NCBI GenBank assembly: GCA_024236055.1
Contig: JACKLF010000003.1
Span: 434,001-498,000, forward strand
Origin: Alphaproteobacteria bacterium
Lineage (GTDB): Bacteria > Pseudomonadota > Alphaproteobacteria > Micropepsales > Micropepsaceae
DNA: 64,000 bases
Reading direction: 5' to 3'
The notes below the pieces were generated by a model. It had not been told where the DNA came from. It worked only from the letters and a program-made list of their open reading frames with translations, and made no database searches. Below are positions 27,395-37,010 of this stretch, one piece after another; position 1 is the first letter of the stretch, and each line of letters opens with the position of its first letter. A program made the translations under genes and the position numbers.

Positions 27395-28780
27395 ATGGCC
27401 CGGTTTGATTACGATCTTTTTGTCATCGGCGGCGGCAGCGGCGGGGTGCGGGCCGCGCGCATGGCGGCCCAGGCGGGGGCCCGCGTCGCCCTGGCCGAGG
27501 AATGGCGCATGGGCGGCACCTGCGTGATCCGCGGCTGCATTCCCAAGAAGCTTTTCGTCTATGCCAGCCAGTTCCGCGAAAACATCCTGGATTCCAAGGG
27601 CTATGGCTGGGATTTCGGCGATTGCACCTTCGACTGGCCGACCCTGATCGCCAACAAGGACCGCGAGATCGCCCGCCTGGAATGGCTTTACACTGCCAAC
27701 GTGGAAAAGGCGGGGGTGACGATTTTCCAGGACCGCGCCGTGTTCGATGACGAACACACGCTGCTGCTGCTCAACGAGGGGCGCAAGGTCACCGCCGAAA
27801 AGATCCTGATTGCCACCGGCAACCGGCCGACGCGCGAAATGGGAACAAGCCATGTCATCCCTGGCGGCGATCTGTGCATCACCTCGGACGAGGCATTCCA
27901 CCTGGAACGGTTGCCCAGGCGCGTGCTGATTGCCGGCGGCGGTTACATCGCGCTGGAATTCGCCCACATCTTCCACGGCCTGGGCAGCGACGTGTCGCTG
28001 GTCTATCGCGGGGAAAAGCCCTTGCGCGGATTTGACAACTGCCTGCGCGACGCGCTGCTGGAGTCCATGCAAAGCCGCGGGATCGAGGTTCTGCTGGGCT
28101 GCGAATTCACCAAGGTCGAGAAACGCGGCGTTTCCCTGCATGCCGAAACCAACAAGGGCGCAGTGATCGAATGCGACCAGATCATGCTGGCGATCGGCCG
28201 ACAGCCCAACACCATGGCGCTGCATGTCGAAAAGGCGGGGGTGGAGCTTGGCAAGCGCGGCGAGGTGCGGGTGGATGAATATTCGCGCACCACCAACCCG
28301 CACATCCATGCGGTGGGCGACGTGACCGACCGGGTGCAGCTGACCCCCGTCGCCATCCATGAGGCCATGTGCTTCGTGGAAACCGCCTTCAAGGATAATC
28401 CCACCCGGCCCGACCATGTCCATGTCGCCAGCGCCGTCTTCACCACGCCGGAAATCGCCACCGTCGGCCTGTCCGAGGAAATGGCGCTGCTGAAGGGTCA
28501 CAGCATCGACGTTTTCAAGTCCAGCTTCCGCCCGCTGCTGCACACGCTGGGCGGACGGCCGGTTCGCACGCTGATGAAGCTGGTGGTGGATGCGAAGACC
28601 GACAAAGTGCTGGGCTGTCATATCTTCGGCGACCACGCATCCGAGATCATCCAGATCGTGGCGGTGACGCTGCGCATGGGCGCGACCAAGAAGGATTTCG
28701 ACCGCACCATTGCGCTGCATCCCACCGCAGCCGAGGAGCTTGTGACGATGCGGACCAAAAGCTACAGCAGATCGCCATGA
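27395..28780 (+). CDS. gor: Glutathione-disulfide reductase
   Basis: A 461-residue class I flavoprotein disulfide reductase. It has an FAD-binding GGGSGGVRAARMAAQAG, the redox-active pair GGTCVIRGCIPKK, an NAD(P)-binding GGGYIALEFAHIF, and the C-terminal His-Glu dyad in LHPTAAEE. The region after the second dinucleotide fold (VYRGEKPLRGFD, with an Arg) is typical of NADPH-using glutathione reductase. It keeps glutathione reduced in the cytoplasm. ATG 27395. Its stop overlaps the next ATG (ATGA), coupling it to a small exported protein gene. Confidence 0.93.
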   Translation: MARFDYDLFVIGGGSGGVRAARMAAQAGARVALAEEWRMGGTCVIRGCIPKKLFVYASQFRENILDSKGYGWDFGDCTFDWPTLIANKDREIARLEWLYTANVEKAGVTIFQDRAVFDDEHTLLLLNEGRKVTAEKILIATGNRPTREMGTSHVIPGGDLCITSDEAFHLERLPRRVLIAGGGYIALEFAHIFHGLGSDVSLVYRGEKPLRGFDNCLRDALLESMQSRGIEVLLGCEFTKVEKRGVSLHAETNKGAVIECDQIMLAIGRQPNTMALHVEKAGVELGKRGEVRVDEYSRTTNPHIHAVGDVTDRVQLTPVAIHEAMCFVETAFKDNPTRPDHVHVASAVFTTPEIATVGLSEEMALLKGHSIDVFKSSFRPLLHTLGGRPVRTLMKLVVDAKTDKVLGCHIFGDHASEIIQIVAVTLRMGATKKDFDRTIALHPTAAEELVTMRTKSYSRSP

Positions 28781-29043
28781 GAAAAATCCTGTTTGCCGCG
28801 CTTCTTTTTGTCTCGCCGGCCATGGCGCAGGTGCCGGAAAGTGTTGACACGGCGCCGCCAAAATCCGTCTGGGACAGCGATCTGGATGGCACGGCGATCC
28901 ACAGAATTTCGACCATGGCGTGTCCCGTGAGCAGTGGCGACTTCAAACGTTTCCAGGTTATTCTCTTTGACAAGTATGGATGGGACGTCGGCTGCGACTA
29001 CCGGATGGATGGTGCCGAGATTACCCTCTATCTGACCAGATAG
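28777..29043 (+). CDS. Hypothetical small exported protein coupled to gor
   Basis: An 88-residue protein with a signal peptide (MRKILFAALLFVSPAMAQ) and a 70-residue mature part that contains only two Cys residues (MACPV and VGCDY), which could form one disulfide. It starts inside the gor stop (ATGA), so translation is probably coupled. I recognise no family. The acidic, aromatic mature region suggests a small folded periplasmic protein. Confidence 0.7.
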   Translation: MRKILFAALLFVSPAMAQVPESVDTAPPKSVWDSDLDGTAIHRISTMACPVSSGDFKRFQVILFDKYGWDVGCDYRMDGAEITLYLTR

Positions 29044-29436
29044 ACCACCCACGATGAAATCAATGTTGCCCGAAGGCAAGCGAGCACGCCCGGTCGGGGG
29101 TGCGGAACCAGCGCCTGACCGCCGGGATCTGATTGCGTCATGCCAGCTACGCTCACAATGGATGATCAGCGATGATGGCGCCTTTGATGCTGGATTTGAG
29201 ATCATCTCCATTTGCCGAGACTCGATGCTGCGGCAATGCGGTGAGAGATCTTTCAGCCCTCGAGCTTGTTGTGCGCGGCAAAACGGGTCTTGTCGGCGTT
29301 GCATTACTGATCAGGATGATTTGACAAGCCTTGCCTGATTGGTGGTTCATGATGGCAGATCATCGATGGCAAGACGGCAAGTCGGTGCCGCCGCCACGTC
29401 GAACGGCTTCTGCGTTGATAGCTTCTCGCAAGAGAT
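29044..29436. other. Gene-poor stretch with no supported gene
   Basis: All long frames here are interrupted or look like shadows. Short coding-like pieces such as LELVVRGKTGLVGVALL (about 29253-29303) occur but do not join into a gene. Base composition is less GC-rich than the neighbours. I see no insertion-sequence ends. It leads into the remnant at 29437. Confidence 0.5.
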
Positions 29437-29786
29437 GACGAGAAGAAGACTGAAGACCATTTCGTCTTCTGGCGTGAGAGCGGGGCCGGGAGCAGTTTGC
29501 GCATCACTGGCATTGAACGGGAATTCACCGCCACGGCAGCCTCCTCGCTTGGCGACCTTGCCGCCCGGATCGCCAACATCAAAGGTCAGCCTGCGCTGAT
29601 GAACGAAGCCGCCACCGGCTGTATTGTCGATGGCGGTGACCTGCTGATGGGGCTGCCGCATCATGGGGGGAAATGGCCAAGGCGGCGCTGTTGGGCCACC
29701 CTTTCGCCAGCGTCAGCAAGAACGGCAAGGACATTCAGGTGTTTGTGCCGGACAAAAAGGCGCAGCCGCCACTGAAACAGCAGTAA
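29437..29786 (+). pseudogene. Unknown gene remnant with a frameshift in a G run
   Basis: From 29437 the frame reads DEKKTEDHFVFWRESG, then RITGIEREFTATAASS, and on to LLMGLPHHGG, then turns to nonsense at GGGGGG (29665-29670). Adding one base restores EMAKAALLGHPFASVSKNGKDIQVFVPD and a TAA at 29784-29786. The two parts have coherent, protein-like composition and join exactly at the homopolymer. No start codon is visible upstream and two stops precede it, so the 5' part is missing or also shifted. I do not recognise the family. Confidence 0.55.
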
Positions 29787-29808
29787 AATACCGAATGCCA
29801 TGCCTGGC

Positions 29809-30415
29809 TCAGGGCAGCAGTGGCATCGCGGCGAAGGCCAGCAGCGCCGCCGCGCCCGACGCCAGCCACAGCGCCGAAAACGGAAAGCGGCGCATGCCGC
29901 CCCAAACCCAGCACAGCAGCAGATAGACAGCCAGGCCAGGATCCCGACCCCAGCATCGCGCCGGTCAGGTGCTGGCCCAGCTTGACCAGCGTGCCGGTCA
30001 TGTAGGTGACGCCGAACTGCACCTCGCCGTCGCGCTCGAAGACCACATTCTCCGTGCCCATCGCCGTGACCATTGCGGCGGCCGAGGCCATGGTCATGCC
30101 CATGCCGCCCAGTGCGGCGGCCAGCGCCAGAAGCGCCGCCGTCAGCAGCAGCACCGTGCTGCCCTTGGGGCCCGGGGTGAAGCGGCGCGCCAGCGTGCCG
30201 ATCATCACCCCGGTCACGAACATGGCGACCAGCCCCGCCGCCAGATAGGCCGCGTGGGGGTTGCGCGCCAGGCCCACACCCAGCCGGGTGGTGTTGCCGC
30301 TCATGAAGGACACGAAAAAGCCGCCCAGGCTGATGAAGCCGATGGCATCGACAAAACCGGCCAGGGTGGAAAGCCCGGCCGCCAGCAGCCTGACGCGTTT
30401 GGCATAGCGGATCAT
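29809..30415 (-). pseudogene. YoaK family (DUF1275) membrane protein, frameshifted near its 3' end
   Basis: From ATG 30415 the product MIRYAKRVRLLAAGLSTLAG and following helices match DUF1275, with GFVDAIGFISLGGFFVSFMSGNTT as the family signature. After TGAMLG (about 29945) the frame is lost. The last helices (LAVYLLLCWVWGGMRR, ALWLASGAAALLAFAA) are in another frame and stop at 29809. The expected length is about 205 residues. One small indel explains it. Function of the family is unknown. The lesion is 160 bases from the frameshift in the neighbouring remnant. Confidence 0.78.
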
Positions 30416-30560
30416 GGACGAATGCCTAGCCGGTCCCGGAGGGGCCAGCAAGTTATTGGTTGTACAGGCTTTTCCAGCTGTTCATGTTGACCGGTGGCCG
30501 GTCTGGTAATGTGGGGCGCCATCGCCTATATCCACGGCCCTGTTTTTGAAGGAGAAAAGC

Positions 30561-31943
30561 GTGGCCCAAAATAGCTGGACCCCGCAGAGCTGGCAGCAAA
30601 AGCCTGCCCGCCAGATGCCGGAATATCCCGACCAGGCCGCGCTGGACCGCGTCCTGTCGCAGCTTCGCACCCATCCCCCGCTGGTCTTCGCCGGCGAGGC
30701 GCGCAACCTTCAGGACGCGCTGGGCCAGGTGGCGGCCGGCAAGGCCTTCCTGCTGCAGGGCGGCGACTGCGCCGAGAGCTTCGCCGAATTCCATCCCGAC
30801 AAGATCCGCGACACCTTCCGCGTGCTGCTGCAGATGGCGGTGGTGCTGACATTCGCCGCCGGCGTGCCGGTGGTGAAGGTGGGTCGCATCGCCGGCCAGT
30901 TCTCCAAGCCGCGCTCCGACGATTTCGAGACCCAGGGCGATGTCACCCTGCCGTCCTATCGCGGCGACAATATCAACGCGATCGAGTTCACGCCGGAGGC
31001 GCGCATTCCCGATCCGCAGCGCCTGCTGATGGGCGTGGCCCAGTCGGCGGCGACGCTGAACCTGCTGCGCGCCTTCGCCCAGGGCGGCTATGCCGACCTG
31101 CACAATGTCCATCGTTGGATGCTGGGCTTCATAGCGGACTCGCCGGCCAGCGAAAAATATGAAGGTCTCGCACAGCGCATCAGCGAAACGCTCGAATTCA
31201 TGGCTGCCTGCGGCGTCACCTCGGATTCGGTGCCCCAGCTGCGCGGCACGGATTTCTATACCAGCCACGAAGCGCTGCACCTGCCGTTCGAGCAGGCGAT
31301 GACGCGCGTCGATTCCACCAGCGGCGACTGGTACGACACCAGCGCACACATGCTGTGGATCGGCGACCGCACCCGCCAGCTGGACGGCGCGCATGTCGAA
31401 TTCATGCGTGGGGTCAAGAATCCCATCGGCCTGAAATGCGGCCCCAGCCTGGAGCCTGACGACCTGCTGCGCCTGATCGCGACGCTGAACTCCGCGAATA
31501 TTCCGGGGCGGCTGACCCTGATCGCGCGTTTCGGCTCGGACAAGATTGCCGACAAGCTTCCGCCGCTGATCCGTGCGGTCAAGCGCGAGGGCGCGTCGGT
31601 CGTCTGGTCGTCCGATCCCATGCACGGCAACACGATCAAGCTGCAGTCGGGCTACAAGACCCGGCCGGTCGACCGCATCCTGGAAGAAGTGAAACAGTTC
31701 TTCGCCATTCACCGCGCCGAGGGCACCCATGCCGGCGGCGTGCATTTCGAGATGACAGGCGAGAATGTCACCGAATGCCTGGGCGGCGCCCAGGGGCTGA
31801 AGGAAGTGGACCTGGTGGATCGTTACCAGACCGCCTGCGATCCCAGGCTGAACGCCAGCCAGGCGCTGGAACTGGCCTTCCTGATCGCCCAGGGCATCCG
31901 CGACGAGCGCATGAAGGACGCGGGCCTCGCTGCCTCTGCCTAG
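30561..31943 (+). CDS. Class II 3-deoxy-7-phosphoheptulonate (DAHP) synthase
   Basis: A 460-residue plant-type DAHP synthase. Conserved blocks are LLQGGDCAESF (metal-ligand Cys), VKVGRIAGQFSKPRS, LIARFGSDK, WSSDPMHGNT and HAGGVHFEMTGENVTEC. It condenses phosphoenolpyruvate and erythrose-4-phosphate, the first step of aromatic amino acid synthesis. I chose GTG 30561 because AAGGAGA lies 6 bases before it; a TTG at 30546 overlaps that site and is unlikely. No leader peptide is seen. Confidence 0.93.
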   Translation: MAQNSWTPQSWQQKPARQMPEYPDQAALDRVLSQLRTHPPLVFAGEARNLQDALGQVAAGKAFLLQGGDCAESFAEFHPDKIRDTFRVLLQMAVVLTFAAGVPVVKVGRIAGQFSKPRSDDFETQGDVTLPSYRGDNINAIEFTPEARIPDPQRLLMGVAQSAATLNLLRAFAQGGYADLHNVHRWMLGFIADSPASEKYEGLAQRISETLEFMAACGVTSDSVPQLRGTDFYTSHEALHLPFEQAMTRVDSTSGDWYDTSAHMLWIGDRTRQLDGAHVEFMRGVKNPIGLKCGPSLEPDDLLRLIATLNSANIPGRLTLIARFGSDKIADKLPPLIRAVKREGASVVWSSDPMHGNTIKLQSGYKTRPVDRILEEVKQFFAIHRAEGTHAGGVHFEMTGENVTECLGGAQGLKEVDLVDRYQTACDPRLNASQALELAFLIAQGIRDERMKDAGLAASA

Positions 31944-32044
31944 TTTTGGAGTGATGTTATGTTCGTTGCGCGACCAGACCGGAGCCCGGCGCGGGTCCGC
32001 CGCGAGCGCAGCGAGCAAGTGATCACGCGCTGGGCGATTTCCTA

Positions 32045-32794
32045 ATGGGCATAGCGAGGTTGTTGGCGAAAGGCTGGATCATCTTCTGCCTGTTCGCGGC
32101 GGCCCATGCCCTGCATCTGTCTTTCATGTCCGGCATGCCGCTGGGCAATTCGCTGGGCGCTGTTGCCATCTGTGCCAGCCTTTTCATCGCCATGGGGCTT
32201 TTGTTCGTCGGCGGCTTCGGGGCCTCGGCGGGGCATTCGACCACACCCCTCCTGGCGCGGCTGAAGCCGCATCACCTGCTGCCCGGCTTCAACGAGGGCG
32301 TGTTCGTGGTCTTTGTCATCCTGTCCTGGCTCAACCAGGTGCTGGTGGCGCCCGAAGTGATCAATCGCGGCGGGGCGGGGGCGCTGGAAAACGCGATCTA
32401 TTTCCTGCTGCCGGGCCAGCGGGCGCTGGTCGACGCGCTGGAGGCCTGCACGCTGGATGGGGGGCGCATCTATGCCGCCGCCTTCACCTGGCTTCTGGCC
32501 ATCATCTATCTGGCCTCGGCCTCCTCGCGGCTGCGGCTGGCGGCCGGGTTGATCCGGCTGGAGGCGGGCGAGAAGCCCCAGCTTCTGGGTCCGACCCTGC
32601 GCGCCTTCCTGTTCGGCCTGGTGGCGGTGGTGGGCATCCAGTTCCTGTGCGTCGGCTCGGTCTATCCCTGGCTGGCCTGCAGCGCCTTTGCCGATATTAC
32701 CGGGGCGCTGCTGATCGGGCTGGCCCCCCTGATGCTGTCCTATCTGATCGTGGCGGCGCTGGCGTCGCTGTTGGCCAGCGCCCCGGAAAAGTGA
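32045..32794 (+). CDS. Hypothetical polytopic membrane protein
   Basis: A 249-residue protein with about six to seven hydrophobic segments spread along its length and short polar loops. No motif I can assign to a transporter or enzyme family. Its two Cys residues near the C-terminus (FLCVG, WLACSAF) are in membrane-flanking positions. It lies 100 bases after the DAHP synthase gene on the same strand and ends before a 145-base gap in which I see nothing. Confidence 0.65.
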   Translation: MGIARLLAKGWIIFCLFAAAHALHLSFMSGMPLGNSLGAVAICASLFIAMGLLFVGGFGASAGHSTTPLLARLKPHHLLPGFNEGVFVVFVILSWLNQVLVAPEVINRGGAGALENAIYFLLPGQRALVDALEACTLDGGRIYAAAFTWLLAIIYLASASSRLRLAAGLIRLEAGEKPQLLGPTLRAFLFGLVAVVGIQFLCVGSVYPWLACSAFADITGALLIGLAPLMLSYLIVAALASLLASAPEK

Positions 32795-32939
32795 GGCTTT
32801 CCGCGGTTTTGCTGCGGCTGCGGCCACGCGCTCACAACCGTCTGCGACAGGATTAATCCAGTAAAATCAGTTGGATAGGCTTCAACAGTAACAAACCGGA
32901 ACATTAGTTTGCTGGTACTGGGGCCCGGCGCACGTCCTT

Positions 32940-33959
32940 ATGCGCCTGTCCATTGACCTTATTCGCTGGGGTTCTGCCTTGTTTCTACGCCGCCGTGTCC
33001 CCGAAGCCGGACCGCTGAAAGCCGCTGTCATCGGTGCTGGCGCCTTTGGCCGCCACCACGCCAACAAGTATCGCGCGATCGGTGAGGCCAGCCAGGACGT
33101 CGAACTGTTTGCCGTCGCCGATCCCAACCCCGAAGTGCGCGCCGCCATCGCGGCCCAGCACGGGGTTGAAGTGGTTGCCGACTGGCGCGACCTCTTGGGC
33201 AAGGTGGACCTGGTCAGCGTCTGCTCGCCGGCTGTCACCCATGCCGAGATCGTGCGCGCCTTCCTGAATGCCGGCGCCCATGTGCTGGTGGAAAAGCCCA
33301 TCGCCACCACCCTGGAAGAGGCCCATGAGCTGGTGGCGCTGTCGCGCGAAACCGGCAAGGTGCTGACCGTCGGCCATCAGGAGCGTTTCGTTTTCGCCCG
33401 CACTGGCCTTCTGGACCTGGCCGAGACGCCGCTGGAAATCACCTGCTGGCGCCAGGGCCCCTGGACGGGCCGCGGCGGCGACGTGTCCGCCGTACTGGAT
33501 CTGATGATCCACGACCTGGACCTGGTGCATACGCTGGTGCCCGGCGCCGTGGCCGATGTTTCGGCCCAGGGCTTTATCGAATATGGCCCCCATGCCGATG
33601 AAATCTCCGCTGCCGTGACGTTCACCAACGGCACCGTCGCCCGGCTGGAAACCAGCCGCGTCGCCACCGAGCGCCGCCGTGGCATGCGCGCCGTCTATGC
33701 CGACGGCGTGGTGGAAATCGATTTTCTGACCCGCCTGATCGTCAACACCACCCCGCGCCCGCTGGGCGTGCTGGAAATGGGCGATCCCCTGGGTGAATCC
33801 GTGGCCGGCTTCGTGGCCGCCGTGCGTGACGGCGCCGATGCGCTGGTGACGCCCGAACAGGCGACCCGTGCGCTGGAAACCGCCCTTCTGATCGAGGAAG
33901 TGGCCGGCGTTTCGCTGCCGGTGCCGGTGGCGGGCCCGCGTATCGCCGCGGCCGGCTAA
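32940..33959 (+). CDS. Gfo/Idh/MocA family NAD(P)-dependent oxidoreductase
   Basis: A 339-residue protein. The N-terminal Rossmann fold has AAVIGAGAFGRHHANKY, VADPNPE after strand 2 (an acidic residue suggesting NAD), and the family's catalytic EKPIA (HVLVEKPIATT). The C-terminal alpha/beta domain holds the second catalytic region around MIHDLDLVHTLV. The substrate, usually a sugar or an inositol-like compound, is not evident. The first 26 residues (MRLSIDLIRWGSALFLRRRV) are unusual, and the true start could be further downstream. Confidence 0.82.
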   Translation: MRLSIDLIRWGSALFLRRRVPEAGPLKAAVIGAGAFGRHHANKYRAIGEASQDVELFAVADPNPEVRAAIAAQHGVEVVADWRDLLGKVDLVSVCSPAVTHAEIVRAFLNAGAHVLVEKPIATTLEEAHELVALSRETGKVLTVGHQERFVFARTGLLDLAETPLEITCWRQGPWTGRGGDVSAVLDLMIHDLDLVHTLVPGAVADVSAQGFIEYGPHADEISAAVTFTNGTVARLETSRVATERRRGMRAVYADGVVEIDFLTRLIVNTTPRPLGVLEMGDPLGESVAGFVAAVRDGADALVTPEQATRALETALLIEEVAGVSLPVPVAGPRIAAAG

Positions 33960-34026
33960 GGTCTTCACACCCGTCATGTCCGTGCCGCGCTACCGCTTTG
34001 GCGCGAAAATGCTCTAAACAACGGGC

Positions 34027-35682
34027 ATGACAGACCGTTTCCGCATCGCATTGGCGCAGTTGAACCCGGTGATGGGCGACATCACCGGCAATCTGGCCCG
34101 CGCCCGCGCCGCCCGTGCCAAGGCCGGCGATGCCGATGTGATCCTGTTTTCCGAACTCTATATCGTCGGCTATCCGCCCGAGGACCTGGTGCTCAAGCCG
34201 GCGCTGCAGGAGGACGCCCGGACCGCGATCGAAACCCTGGCGGCCGACACCGCCAGCGGACCGGCAATCCTGGTCGGCGCGCCCTGGATGGTGGACGGCA
34301 GGCTCTACAATGCCGTGCTGCTGCTGGATGGCGGGCGCATCGCCGAAGTCCGGCTCAAGCACGACCTGCCCAATTACGGCGTGTTCGATGAAAAGCGCGT
34401 CTTCCAGCCCGGGCCCCTGCCAAAGCCCATCACGGTGCGGGGCGTCACGCTGGGCGTGCCGGTCTGCGAGGACATCTGGACCCCCGCCGTGACCGCGGCG
34501 CTGGCAGATGCGGGCGCTGAAATCCTGTTGGTGCCCAACGGTTCGCCGTTCGAGGCGGGCAAGGAGGATGTGCGCCTTGAGCTTGCGCGTGCGCGGGTGA
34601 AGGAAACGGGCCTGCCGCTGGTCTATCTGAACCAGTTGGGCGGCCAGGACGAGCTGGTGTTCGACGGCGCGTCCTTCGTGCTGAACGGCGACGGGGCGGT
34701 GGCGCTGTCGCTGCCGGTGTGGGACGAAAAGCTGCTGGTTACCGATTGGTCGCGGGAGCCCGACGGCAAATGGATTTGCGCGGCGGGCGACCGCTTCATG
34801 CCGGATTCGCGCCTGGGCCAGATCTACAACGCCATGATGCTGGGCCTGCGCGATTACGTGAACAAGAACCGCTTTCCCGGCGTGGTGCTGGGGCTTTCCG
34901 GCGGCATCGACAGCGCACTGTCGGCGGCGGTGGCGGTGGATGCGCTGGGCGGGACCAGAGTGCGCTGTGTGATGCTGCCGTCGCGCTATACCAGCCGCGA
35001 CAGCCTGGAGGATGCCGACCAGTGCGCGCGGCTGCTGGGCACGCCTTACGAGACCATCGAGATCGAGCGCGCCGTGGCGGCGATGGGCGAAACCCTGTCG
35101 CCGGTTTTTGCCGGGCGCCAGGCCGACACGACGGAAGAGAATATCCAGTCGCGCCTGCGCGGGCTGATCCTGATGGCGATCTCCAACAAGTTCGGGCCGA
35201 TGGTGCTGACCACCGGCAACAAGAGCGAGATGAGCGTGGGCTATGCCACCCTCTATGGCGACATGTGCGGCGGCTACAATGTGCTGAAGGACATCTACAA
35301 GACCGATGTCTTCGCCCTGGCGCGCTGGCGTAATCAGACCGCGCCGCTGAACGCACTGGGCCCGCAGGGGCGGGTGATCCCCGAGCGCATCATCGACAAG
35401 CCGCCCACCGCCGAACTGCGCGCCGACCAGACCGACCAGGATTCGCTGCCGCCCTATGACATTCTGGACGGCATTCTGGAATGCCTGGTGGAAAAGGAAT
35501 GTTCCTTCGAGGAAACGGTGGCGCGCGGGTTCGATCCGGCCACCATCAAGCGCATCGAACACCTGCTTTATGTCAGCGAATACAAGCGCCGCCAGGCCCC
35601 GCCGGGCGTGAAGATTTCCAGCCGCAATTTCGGCCGCGACCGCCGCTATCCCATCACCAATGCTTTCCGGGATGCGCTGTGA
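34027..35682 (+). CDS. nadE: Glutamine-dependent NAD+ synthase
   Basis: A 551-residue two-domain enzyme. The N-terminal nitrilase-type glutaminase has its triad at E43 (LFSELY), K111 (LKHDLPNY) and C147 (VPVCEDIW). The C-terminal synthetase domain has the PP-loop LGLSGGIDSALSAA and TTGNKSEMSVGY. It converts deamido-NAD to NAD using glutamine. Its TGA overlaps the gltX ATG by one base. Confidence 0.95.
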   Translation: MTDRFRIALAQLNPVMGDITGNLARARAARAKAGDADVILFSELYIVGYPPEDLVLKPALQEDARTAIETLAADTASGPAILVGAPWMVDGRLYNAVLLLDGGRIAEVRLKHDLPNYGVFDEKRVFQPGPLPKPITVRGVTLGVPVCEDIWTPAVTAALADAGAEILLVPNGSPFEAGKEDVRLELARARVKETGLPLVYLNQLGGQDELVFDGASFVLNGDGAVALSLPVWDEKLLVTDWSREPDGKWICAAGDRFMPDSRLGQIYNAMMLGLRDYVNKNRFPGVVLGLSGGIDSALSAAVAVDALGGTRVRCVMLPSRYTSRDSLEDADQCARLLGTPYETIEIERAVAAMGETLSPVFAGRQADTTEENIQSRLRGLILMAISNKFGPMVLTTGNKSEMSVGYATLYGDMCGGYNVLKDIYKTDVFALARWRNQTAPLNALGPQGRVIPERIIDKPPTAELRADQTDQDSLPPYDILDGILECLVEKECSFEETVARGFDPATIKRIEHLLYVSEYKRRQAPPGVKISSRNFGRDRRYPITNAFRDAL

Positions 35683-37010
35683 TGGTGAAGGTGCGCTTCG
35701 CCCCGTCGCCCACCGGGCTTCTGCATGTCGGCAACGCCCGCACCGCCATCGTCAATGCGCTGTTTGCGAAGAAGATGGGCGGGCAGTTCGTGCTGCGGAT
35801 CGACGACACCGATGCCGCGCGCTCCAGAAAGGAATATGAAGAGGCGATCATCCGCGATCTTGGCTGGTTGGGCCTGGCCCACGACCAGATCGCCCACCAG
35901 TCGGCGCGCATCGCCGCCTATCAGTCCGCCTTCGAAACGCTGAAAGCGGCGGGCCATGTCTATCCCGCCTATGAGACCGAGGCCGAACTGGACCGCAAGC
36001 GCAAGCAGGCCGCCGCGCGCCGCCTGCCGCCCATCTATGACCGCGCCTCGCTCGACCCTGAGAAGAAAGCCAAATGGGAGGCCGAAGGGCGCACGCCGCA
36101 CTGGCGGTTCAGGCTGTCGCGCAGCACCGTGGACTGGACCGACATGATCCGCGGACCGGTGGAGATCGACACCGCCACCCAGTCCGATCCCGTGCTGATG
36201 CGCGCCGATGGCACCTTTCTCTACACGTTTCCCTCGGTGCTGGACGATATCGAACTGGGCATCACCCATGTCATTCGCGGCGAGGATCACGTCACCAACA
36301 CCGCCGCCCAGATCGAGATTTTCCGCGCCCTGGGCGCGCAGCCGCCGCGCTTTGCCCATCACCCGCTGATGGTGGGTGCGGGGGGCGAGGCGCTGTCCAA
36401 GCGGCTGGGCTCGCTCTCGCTGGCATCCTTGCGCGACTCGGGGCTGGAGCCGCTGGCCATCGCCTCCTATCTGGCGAAAATCGGCACATCCGATCCGGTG
36501 GAGCCGCGCCTGTCGCTGGACGACCTGGCCGGTGATTTCGACTTCGCCAGGATTGGCCGTGCGCCCGCCCATTTCGACAGCGCCGAACTGATGGCGCTGA
36601 ACGCAAAGCTGCTGCACCAGATGCCTTATGAGGCCGTTGCGCCGCGCCTGGCGGCAATGGGCATCACGGCCAGTCCGGCGTTGTGGGACGCGATCCATGC
36701 CAACCTGAACACGCTCGCAGATGCGAAGGCTCTGGCGCTGCTGGTCACGGGACCCATCGCGCCGGTGATCGAGGATGCGGCGCTGGCCGCTGCCGCCGCC
36801 GGACTTCTGCCGCCGGAGCCCTGGGACGAGGCCACCTGGAACGGCTGGACCAAGGCGGTTTCGGCCCAGACCGGGGCCAAGGGGCGCGGTCTTTACCATC
36901 CCCTGCGCCTGGCGCTGACCGGGCAGGAACAGGGGCCGGAGCTGAAAAAGCTGTTGCCCCTGATCGGCCGGGCCCGTACCTTGGCCCGGTTGGAAGGAAA
37001 ACCCGCGTGA
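35682..37010 (+). CDS. gltX: Glutamate--tRNA ligase
   Basis: A 442-residue class I aminoacyl-tRNA synthetase. The HIGH-type motif is in APSPTGLLHVGNART and the KMSKS-type motif is ALSKRLGS. The absence of a zinc-binding Cys cluster and the length of about 440 fit the short alphaproteobacterial type, of which genomes often have two (gltX1/gltX2); some charge tRNA-Gln for transamidation. ATG 35682 shares a base with the nadE stop. Its own stop overlaps the ATG of a 14-codon reading frame. Confidence 0.9.
   Translation: MVKVRFAPSPTGLLHVGNARTAIVNALFAKKMGGQFVLRIDDTDAARSRKEYEEAIIRDLGWLGLAHDQIAHQSARIAAYQSAFETLKAAGHVYPAYETEAELDRKRKQAAARRLPPIYDRASLDPEKKAKWEAEGRTPHWRFRLSRSTVDWTDMIRGPVEIDTATQSDPVLMRADGTFLYTFPSVLDDIELGITHVIRGEDHVTNTAAQIEIFRALGAQPPRFAHHPLMVGAGGEALSKRLGSLSLASLRDSGLEPLAIASYLAKIGTSDPVEPRLSLDDLAGDFDFARIGRAPAHFDSAELMALNAKLLHQMPYEAVAPRLAAMGITASPALWDAIHANLNTLADAKALALLVTGPIAPVIEDAALAAAAAGLLPPEPWDEATWNGWTKAVSAQTGAKGRGLYHPLRLALTGQEQGPELKKLLPLIGRARTLARLEGKPA

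Noticed and set aside
29044..29436. Insertion-sequence remnant
   Set aside because: The mixed frames suggested transposase debris, but I found no terminal repeats, target duplication or recognisable transposase motif.
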